This document shows, piece by piece, positions 6,922 through 10,920 of a stretch of 10,920 bases of DNA (its first letter is position 1; each line of letters opens with the position of its first letter). The stretch spans positions 1 through 10,920 of the forward strand of contig JACCXW010000421.1 of assembly GCA_013696785.1 (NCBI GenBank), given 5' to 3'. Under the pieces are notes generated by a model, which saw only the letters and a list, made by a program, of their open reading frames with translations, did no database searches and had not been told where the DNA came from. Position numbers and translations under genes: made by a program. The DNA is from Geodermatophilaceae bacterium (lineage in GTDB: Bacteria > Actinomycetota > Actinomycetes > Mycobacteriales > Geodermatophilaceae).

Positions 6922-7374
6922 GCCGGTGGACTTCAGCACGATCAAGTCGGTGAGACCCGACACCACCCAGGCGTCCGCACCGGTCACGGTGACGACAGCG
7001 GTCCGGAGCTCCTGGCCGCGGCGGACGAAGGAATGGTCGTGATCGTCGATCCGGTCCCACGCGTAGTCCTCCAGCGTGATCCGCGCCCCGTCGACGGACT
7101 CGGTGCCGGCCACGAAATGCCGGCCGAGTAGCAGGCCGAACGCCTCCGGCTCGCCGACGCCGTGCGATTCGGCGAAGGCGTAGACCGTGTTCTTCTGCGT
7201 GTCGGTCGGCAGCACGCGGCTCTGGTCGCCGCTGATGTGCGCAGCCGCGAAGTCGCCACGCAGCGCGGTGGACACGTTGAGATCGCGGATCTCGTGCCGT
7301 GGGGTGTCACGGACGATGCGGACCAGCCGGCATTCCGCCTTCCCGTACTGCGTCGGACCCAGCACGATCCCCAT
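6511..7374 (-). CDS. pucL: Urate oxidase (cofactor-free uricase)
   Basis: It oxidises urate with O2 to 5-hydroxyisourate and H2O2 without metal or organic cofactor. The 287 residues carry the complete uricase active site by comparison with the Aspergillus flavus enzyme: Lys12 (YGK), Thr57 (LPTDTQKNT), Phe154 (GSEFAGF), Arg171 (ETHDRVLAT), Gln214 (LQQTLY), Asn240 and His242 (NRHHFAVDL). The signature around 147-166 (LKSTGSEFAGFLVDEYTTLP) is textbook. It is a stand-alone uricase; in Bacillus subtilis PucL the OHCU decarboxylase is fused to it, whereas here that activity is a separate gene two positions upstream. ATG 7374 has a strong GGGGGAG ribosome-binding site and lies 3 bases after the uraH stop. 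The H2O2 produced implies a catalase elsewhere. Confidence 0.97.
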   Translation of the reverse strand: MGIVLGPTQYGKAECRLVRIVRDTPRHEIRDLNVSTALRGDFAAAHISGDQSRVLPTDTQKNTVYAFAESHGVGEPEAFGLLLGRHFVAGTESVDGARITLEDYAWDRIDDHDHSFVRRGQELRTAVVTVTGADAWVVSGLTDLIVLKSTGSEFAGFLVDEYTTLPETHDRVLATALTVQWRYGHLDVDWAATYDAVRRLLLGTFADTHSLALQQTLYAMGSAVLLMRPEVAEIRLVAPNRHHFAVDLTPFGLDNPGEVFHAADRPYGLIEATLLRDDAPDPGPAWL

Positions 7375-7377
7375 CGC

Positions 7378-7710
7378 TCAGCTCCCCCGGTACGTCGAGT
7401 AGCCGAACGGGCTCAGCAGCAGCGGGACGTGGTAGTGCCCGTCGTCCACGGCGAGGAACATCACCGTCACCTCCGGATAGAAGCAGTCGACGTCCTGGCT
7501 GGCGTAGTACTGCCCTGTGCCGAACACGAGCCGGTAAAGACCGACGGACAGCGGTTCGGTCCCGAACCGGGCGACCCTGCCGTCGGAGTCGGTGGCGCCC
7601 TCGGCGATCGGCTCCCAACTGTCCCGACCGGAGCGCTCCAGCCGTACGGCGACGCCGACCGCGGGCCGCCCGGCCGACGTGTCCAGCACATGGCTCGTGA
7701 TCGAGATCAT
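7378..7710 (-). CDS. uraH: 5-hydroxyisourate hydrolase (transthyretin-like protein)
   Basis: It opens the ring of 5-hydroxyisourate to give OHCU, the second step after uricase. At 110 residues it has the normal length of the bacterial single-domain enzyme. The N-terminal ITSHVLD holds catalytic His7; GRVARF holds Arg45; the C-terminal block HYHVPLLLSPFGYSTYRGS (92-110) holds His94 and ends in the diagnostic YRGS tetrapeptide that separates HIU hydrolases from transthyretins. ATG 7710 overlaps the uraD stop as ATGA and is preceded by GGGAGAG. The frame is open far upstream through uraD, but that part is antisense-free shadow and lacks family similarity. There is no peroxisomal or export signal, so it is cytoplasmic. 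Confidence 0.97.
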   Translation of the reverse strand: MISITSHVLDTSAGRPAVGVAVRLERSGRDSWEPIAEGATDSDGRVARFGTEPLSVGLYRLVFGTGQYYASQDVDCFYPEVTVMFLAVDDGHYHVPLLLSPFGYSTYRGS

Positions 7711-8234
7711 GCCTGCTCTCCCGTCGCCATCTCGTCCAGCAGCTTGCCCAGCCGCAACCTCGCGATCTTGGCCAGCTCTGCGGCGACGACCCGCTGCTCG
7801 GTCTGCTCGTCGTTGGCCAGCCTCGCCCGCAGGTCGGCCAGCATCTGTTCTGCATCCAGGCCGCTCGCGCAGACCAGGTAGATGTGGCCGAAGCGTTCCT
7901 CGTAGTCGCGGTTGCCCCGCTCCAGCGAGGCCAGCGTCGCCTCCTCCCGCCGTACGCCGGACTGCTCGTCCTGCGACCAACGTGAGCCCGCCTCGCCGCC
8001 GTCGGCGCGCGCTCCGATCCGGGGGTGCCCGTCCAAGGCGACGCGGACGGCGGCCACAGCGAGCCCGGCGGAGATTCGGTCCGCCGCCGCCAGGACCGCC
8101 ACCCGATCGGCGTAGGGCCGGCCGGCCTCGGTAGCAGCTGCCCAACCGGTGGCGGCATTGCACACCGCCAGCTCCGCCAGCGCCCGGTCTTCCGGCAGGC
8201 CGTTGAAGGCGGCTACGCCCGGGTCGTCGGTCAC
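7707..8234 (-). CDS. uraD: OHCU decarboxylase
   Basis: 2-oxo-4-hydroxy-4-carboxy-5-ureidoimidazoline decarboxylase forms (S)-allantoin from the uraH product. The 175-residue helical protein carries the family signature HPRIG (His70 is the catalytic base), then SRWSQDEQSG with Glu90/Gln91, and RFGHIYLVCASG (114-125) in the substrate pocket. The tail AKIARLRLGKLLDEM is also typical. I prefer GTG 8234: a TAGAGT box ends 7 bases upstream, giving a leaderless transcript, and homologous sequence (FNGLPEDRALAEL) begins soon after. Other starts are GTG 8243 and ATG 8267, the latter without a clear ribosome-binding site and including the presumed -10 box. It is the first gene of the urate operon uraD-uraH-uricase-unknown, divergent from the ABC transporter. 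Confidence 0.93.
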   Translation of the reverse strand: MTDDPGVAAFNGLPEDRALAELAVCNAATGWAAATEAGRPYADRVAVLAAADRISAGLAVAAVRVALDGHPRIGARADGGEAGSRWSQDEQSGVRREEATLASLERGNRDYEERFGHIYLVCASGLDAEQMLADLRARLANDEQTEQRVVAAELAKIARLRLGKLLDEMATGEQA

Positions 8235-8241
8235 GGCGGCC

Positions 8242-8250
8242 ACTCTAGAA
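8242..8250 (-). promoter_or_regulatory. Candidate promoter of the urate operon (TTCTAGAGT)
   Basis: On the minus strand TTCTAGAGT contains the -10-like TAGAGT, ending 7 bases before GTG 8234. The arrangement fits a leaderless start for uraD. An almost identical TTCTAGGGT faces the other way before the ABC operon. No clear -35 element is visible. Confidence 0.4.
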
Positions 8251-8296
8251 CTCACCCGCGCCGGCATCTTCTGCTGCCCGCTAGCGAATGACGCGC

Positions 8297-8304
8297 AACC
8301 GGTT
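8297..8304. promoter_or_regulatory. Small palindrome AACCGGTT in the divergent region
   Basis: A perfect 8-base palindrome preceded by C, giving the half-site CAACC that also occurs in the inverted repeat at 8345-8356. The two together could be a pair of operator sites between the two divergent promoters. Short length makes chance occurrence possible. Confidence 0.25.
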
Positions 8305-8338
8305 TTCGGGCAACTTGGCCTGTGCGCGCGGCAGTCCA

Positions 8339-8347
8339 TTCTAGGGT
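8339..8347 (+). promoter_or_regulatory. Candidate promoter of the ABC operon (TTCTAGGGT)
   Basis: TTCTAGGGT includes the -10-like TAGGGT (8342-8347), about 30 bases before ATG 8377. It matches 8 of 9 bases of the opposing uraD promoter element. The transcript would carry a short leader with the GGAG ribosome-binding site at 8366-8369. A good -35 is not seen at 17-18 bases. Confidence 0.4.
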
Positions 8348-8356
8348 TGACCAACC
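8345..8356. promoter_or_regulatory. Candidate operator GGTTG-AC-CAACC
   Basis: A perfect 5-base inverted repeat with a 2-base centre overlaps the end of the ABC-operon -10 box and the expected transcription start. This is a typical position for a repressor site. No regulator gene is in the window, so the binding protein is unknown. Confidence 0.3.
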
Positions 8357-8376
8357 ACGGCGGACGGAGACGACCG

Positions 8377-9378
8377 ATGCCCTTGCCCCGACTGACCCGA
8401 CGCGGGTTTCTGGGGCTCGCAGCTGCCGGTACGGCGGGCAGCCTGGTGAGCTGCGGTGATGATGAGACGCCGTCCCCATCGACCCCGGATGGCTCGGAGA
8501 GCATCGAGCCGGTGACCCTGCGCAACTGTGTGTATGCGCAGAACCACGCGTCGGCACCGTTGTTCTGGCAGCAGTTCGCGCCCGAGGGCATCACGATCGA
8601 CACGGCGATCGTCACGAGTTCCGCCGAGATCCAGACGGCGCTCGAAGGGGGCAGCCTGGACTTCGGTCTGATCGGCAGCTACAGCACGACCATCGCCCAG
8701 CTCGAAGGCGGCTTCAACTCCAAGATCATCGGCATGTGCGCCCGGCAGGGCATCGGACTCATCGGAGCCACCGACGCCGTCACGACCGTCGCGGATCTCG
8801 CCGGCCGCCGGATCGCCGTACCCCCGCCCGGCATCCAGGTCCTGATCCTGCAGGCACTGCTGCAGGACGCGGGACTGACCCTGGACAGCGACGTCGAGGG
8901 TGTACCGCTCGGCTATGCCGACCACCCGGGGGCGTTGGAGCGCGGGGACGTCGACGCCTTCATCGGGACCGAGCCGTTGTGCACGCGCAGCGTCGTGGAT
9001 GGCATCGGGCAGCGCATCGACGGAGTCTTCGACACCCCGCTCGGCGACTTCAACACCGCGATCTGGGCCTCACCGAGGATGCTCGAGCAGCCGGACCTGT
9101 GCCGGGCGGCGGCGCTCATGCAGAAGCAGGCCGCCGAGTACCTCACGCCGGACGGTGAGAACGACCCGGCGGTGTGGCAGGACCTGCTCGTCACCCAGTT
9201 CGGCTACGAGGAGGCGATCTACGAGGCGGTGCTGACCAACATCGGGGCGGAGTGGCGCTTCGACAGCATCCGGGAGAGTCAGCTGGCCGGGGCGGGTGAA
9301 CTGATGGCCCAGCTGGGCATCGTTGCCGAGGAACCCGACTACGAGGCGTTCTACGCCCGCGAGTACTGGGACGTCTGA
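8377..9378 (+). CDS. ABC transporter substrate-binding lipoprotein, SsuA/NMT1-like
   Basis: The extracytoplasmic binding protein of an importer, 333 residues. The N-terminus has a twin-arginine motif TRRGFLG (7-13), a hydrophobic stretch and the lipobox LVSC with Cys26, so it is probably exported folded by Tat and anchored as a lipoprotein. A Ser/Pro/Asp linker follows. The mature part looks like the NMT1/THI5 and SsuA/TauA type-2 periplasmic fold: ALEGGSLDFGLIGSYSTTIAQLEGG (88-112), DLAGRRIAVPPPG (143-155), then GALERGDVDAFIGTEP (185-200). ATG 8377 has GGAG 7 bases upstream. It is divergent from uraD and 5 bases ahead of the permease. Annotations such as sulfonate, nitrate or taurine are common for this fold, but the context points to a purine, ureide or related ring compound. 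Specificity is not readable. Confidence 0.88.
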   Translation: MPLPRLTRRGFLGLAAAGTAGSLVSCGDDETPSPSTPDGSESIEPVTLRNCVYAQNHASAPLFWQQFAPEGITIDTAIVTSSAEIQTALEGGSLDFGLIGSYSTTIAQLEGGFNSKIIGMCARQGIGLIGATDAVTTVADLAGRRIAVPPPGIQVLILQALLQDAGLTLDSDVEGVPLGYADHPGALERGDVDAFIGTEPLCTRSVVDGIGQRIDGVFDTPLGDFNTAIWASPRMLEQPDLCRAAALMQKQAAEYLTPDGENDPAVWQDLLVTQFGYEEAIYEAVLTNIGAEWRFDSIRESQLAGAGELMAQLGIVAEEPDYEAFYAREYWDV

Positions 9379-9383
9379 GTCCG

Positions 9384-10262
9384 GTGTCCATGCCAGTCCT
9401 CACCGACCTGGCCGCCCTGGCCCAGGCGGAGCGGGCCGACCTGCCCCCAGCCCGCGCTGTCAGCCCGGTTCGACGGCGCTGGCGGCGGGCGCTCGGCGTC
9501 GTCGTACCGCTGCTGCTCGTGGGCGGCTGGGCTCTCGCCAGCGGTCGCGAGTGGATCTCGGCGGGCCTGTTGCCCGCGCCGTGGACCGTCGCCGAGGCGG
9601 CGCGCGACTTCTTCTTCGGAGAACGCCGCACGACGTTGGTCGGTGTCGTCGCCTTCGACGGCGCCGGCTGGGGTCACGTCGGTGCCAGCATCTATCGCTG
9701 CGCCGTGTCCTTCGCCTTGGCGGTAGTGGTCGGCATCAGCGTCGGCTTGGCGCTGGGCCTGTCGCGCTGGGTGTCCGACTTCTTCGACCCGGTCATCAAC
9801 GCCCTGCGCTCCGTGCCGCTCTACGCCTGGCTGCCGATCTCGCTCATCTGGTTCGGGATCGGAGAGGGCGCGGCCAGGGCATTGATCTTCATCGGAGCGC
9901 TGTGGCCGGTGCTCATCGCGACGGCGGACAGCGTGGCCCGGGTCCCGCGCGCGCATATCGAGACCGCCCGGATGTTGGGTACGCCGAGGCATCGGTTGTG
10001 GCGACGGGTCTACGTGCCGAGCGCGCTGCCGGAGATCGTCACCGGCCTGCGGCTGAGTCTCACCCTCGCCTGGATGTGCGTCATCGTCGGTGAGCTGACC
10101 GGGACCTCGACCGGCGTCGGAGCCATGATGAACGCCGCCCGCGAGACCGGTCGGATCGACGAGATCGTGGTCGGCATGTTCGTCTTCGCCATCGTGGGTT
10201 ACAGCGCCGACCTGGTGCTGCGCATGCTCGCCCGCCCCTGGGTGCGTTGGGCGGACACGTGA
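9384..10262 (+). CDS. ABC transporter permease, SsuC/TauC-like
   Basis: The membrane subunit of the importer, 292 residues, of the BPD_transp_1 family. After a basic cytoplasmic N-terminus (residues 27-36) come about six hydrophobic segments, near 37-53, 102-126, 146-158, 166-180, 223-236 and 260-279. The cytoplasmic EAA loop that docks on the ATPase is ETARMLGTPRHRLWRRVYVP (193-212). ALRSVPLYAWLPISLIWFGI (140-159) is a hallmark of the sulfonate/taurine/NMT1 permeases. GTG 9384 gives 5 bases from the preceding stop; ATG 9390 two codons later is equally possible and neither has a strong Shine-Dalgarno. Partner of the upstream lipoprotein and the downstream ATPase. Confidence 0.92.
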   Translation: MSMPVLTDLAALAQAERADLPPARAVSPVRRRWRRALGVVVPLLLVGGWALASGREWISAGLLPAPWTVAEAARDFFFGERRTTLVGVVAFDGAGWGHVGASIYRCAVSFALAVVVGISVGLALGLSRWVSDFFDPVINALRSVPLYAWLPISLIWFGIGEGAARALIFIGALWPVLIATADSVARVPRAHIETARMLGTPRHRLWRRVYVPSALPEIVTGLRLSLTLAWMCVIVGELTGTSTGVGAMMNAARETGRIDEIVVGMFVFAIVGYSADLVLRMLARPWVRWADT

Positions 10263-10334
10263 GCGAGCAACGCGAGCGCACAAGTGGGCACTGTGCGCCG
10301 CGAAAGCGGCTCAGCGAGCGCCGCGAGGTGGGCA
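10262..10334. repeat. Imperfect direct repeat in the permease-ATPase spacer
   Basis: AGCGAGC-nn-CGCGAG-n-TGGGCA occurs at 10262-10290 (with 8 bases before TGGGCA) and at 10313-10334 (with 1 base). The AGCGAG-type words resemble small GC-rich repeats scattered at gene ends in actinobacteria. This is the only spacer of notable size (73 bases) within an operon in the window. Confidence 0.5.
10297..10310 (+). other. Hairpin with GAAA tetraloop
   Basis: GCCGC-GAAA-GCGGC is a perfect 5-base stem capped by a GNRA tetraloop, lying between the two arms of the direct repeat. No T-run follows, so it is not a classic terminator. It could stabilise or separate the permease and ATPase parts of the mRNA. 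Confidence 0.35.
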
Positions 10335-10335
10335 A

Positions 10336-10920
10336 TTGAGTGAGCTGCGTGCCGTGGGAGTCAGCAAGTCCTTCGGTGCGGTCGGCGTACTGGACCGGAT
10401 CCACCTGGCCGTGCAGGCAGGCGAGACCTACGCGCTGTTGGGCCCCAGCGGCTGCGGCAAGTCGACGCTGCTCCGGGTGATGGCCGGTTTCGAGAGCGCC
10501 GACGAAGGCAGGGTCGAACTGGACGGGCGGGTCGTGACACGGCCGTCCCCTGAGCGCGGGATGGTGGCGCAGGCCGGCACGCTGTTCCCCTGGCTGTCGC
10601 TGCGGGACAACCTGGCGTTCGGGCCGCGGGAGGCGGGCCGGCGCGACTCCGAGCAGATCGTGGCGGACCTGCTCGCCGCCACCGGGCTGGCCGATTTCGC
10701 TGACGCCCTGCCGCGCCAGCTGTCCGGCGGGATGCGGCAGCGGGCCGCCATCGCCCAGGTGCTGGCCAACCGGCCGCCGGTGCTCCTGCTAGACGAGCCG
10801 TTCGGCGCGCTGGACGCCCAGACGCGGCTGCGCATGCACGAGTGGCTGCGCGCGCTGCTGGCCGAGCGCCCGACGACGACGGTGCTGGTCACGCACGACG
10901 TCGAGGAGGCGCTGCTGCTC
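10336..10920 (+). CDS. ABC transporter ATP-binding protein, SsuB/TauB-like (cut by window end)
   Basis: The nucleotide-binding subunit powering the importer; 195 residues are visible and the frame is still open at the right edge, where roughly 50-70 more would be expected. Walker A is GPSGCGKST (36-44), the Q-loop Gln is 79, LFPWLSLRDNLAFG (83-96) is typical of the nitrate/sulfonate/taurine group, the signature is LSGGMRQR (129-136), Walker B is VLLLDEP (149-155), the D-loop is GALD, and the switch His is 187. All catalytic residues are intact. TTG 10336 is chosen because GAGGTG lies 5 bases upstream and the family sequence begins straight after (SELRAVGVSKSFG). No ATG or GTG is available upstream in frame before the permease stop; GTG 10354 would truncate the first strand. 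Confidence 0.92.
   Translation, partial: MSELRAVGVSKSFGAVGVLDRIHLAVQAGETYALLGPSGCGKSTLLRVMAGFESADEGRVELDGRVVTRPSPERGMVAQAGTLFPWLSLRDNLAFGPREAGRRDSEQIVADLLAATGLADFADALPRQLSGGMRQRAAIAQVLANRPPVLLLDEPFGALDAQTRLRMHEWLRALLAERPTTTVLVTHDVEEALLL

Larger units (their letters stand above)
10259..10339 (+). other. 26-codon frame bridging permease and ATPase
   Basis: GTG 10259 overlaps the permease stop (GTGA) and TGA 10337-10339 overlaps the ATPase start (TTGA). The product would be very basic and acidic (SEQRERTSGHCAPRKRLSERREVGN after the start Met, in parts) with no recognisable fold. It may simply carry ribosomes across the gap, or be chance in a repeat-like spacer. Confidence 0.2.

Noticed and set aside
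8235..8615. Extension of uraD upstream through the intergenic region into the binding-protein gene
   Set aside because: The extra sequence is antisense to the Tat lipoprotein signal, lacks family similarity, and would contain the presumed promoter.
10428..10892. A 154-codon minus-strand frame
   Set aside because: It is the antisense of the ABC ATPase, whose Walker A, signature and Walker B motifs are all on the plus strand.
1..10920. CRISPR arrays, tRNA or rRNA genes, insertion sequences, toxin-antitoxin or phage defence genes
   Set aside because: No spaced repeats, cloverleaf-like segments, transposase motifs or defence domains were found on reading both strands.

Overview
The window looks like chromosomal DNA of a high-GC actinobacterium. 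The evidence is very GC-rich codons with G/C third positions, tight ATGA/GTGA gene overlaps, GTG and TTG starts, apparently leaderless GTG starts behind TANNNT boxes, and a Tat-type lipoprotein signal. The frequent 'cgtac' words remind me of Nocardioidaceae/Kribbella-type genomes, but that is an impression, not a result.

Almost the whole window is one purine-to-allantoin catabolic locus. After a 3'-terminal fragment of an unrecognised gene (1-423, +), a minus-strand operon (5494 to 431) encodes a three-subunit xanthine dehydrogenase. The order is FAD subunit (pucC-like), 2Fe-2S subunit (pucE-like), an 8-oxoguanine deaminase, then the molybdopterin subunit (pucD-like), all joined by 4-base ATGA overlaps. 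XDH and the deaminase both produce urate. A Nudix hydrolase is transcribed divergently from this operon (5626 onward, +); its frame has no stop where the domain ends.

A second minus-strand operon (8234 to 6077) converts urate to allantoin: OHCU decarboxylase (uraD), HIU hydrolase (uraH), cofactor-free urate oxidase, and a coupled 145-residue protein of unknown function. Divergent from it, from 8377 to the right edge, lies an ABC importer of the SsuABC/TauABC/NMT1 type: Tat lipoprotein binding protein, permease, and an ATPase cut by the window end. Its position suggests uptake of a purine or ureide, but the substrate cannot be read from the sequence.

The pathway in the window runs hypoxanthine -> xanthine -> urate, and 8-oxoguanine -> urate, then 5-hydroxyisourate -> OHCU -> (S)-allantoin. 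Allantoinase, an XdhC-type maturation factor, a dedicated regulator and a guanine deaminase are not visible. The two divergent intergenic regions hold the likely promoters and small palindromes that could be operators. No tRNA, rRNA, CRISPR, insertion sequence or phage gene was seen, and no gene-free stretch exceeds 300 bases. I see no clearly new biological system. The least explained parts are the coupled unknown protein, the transporter's substrate, the Nudix gene's missing stop, and a perfect 20-base palindrome inside pucC.
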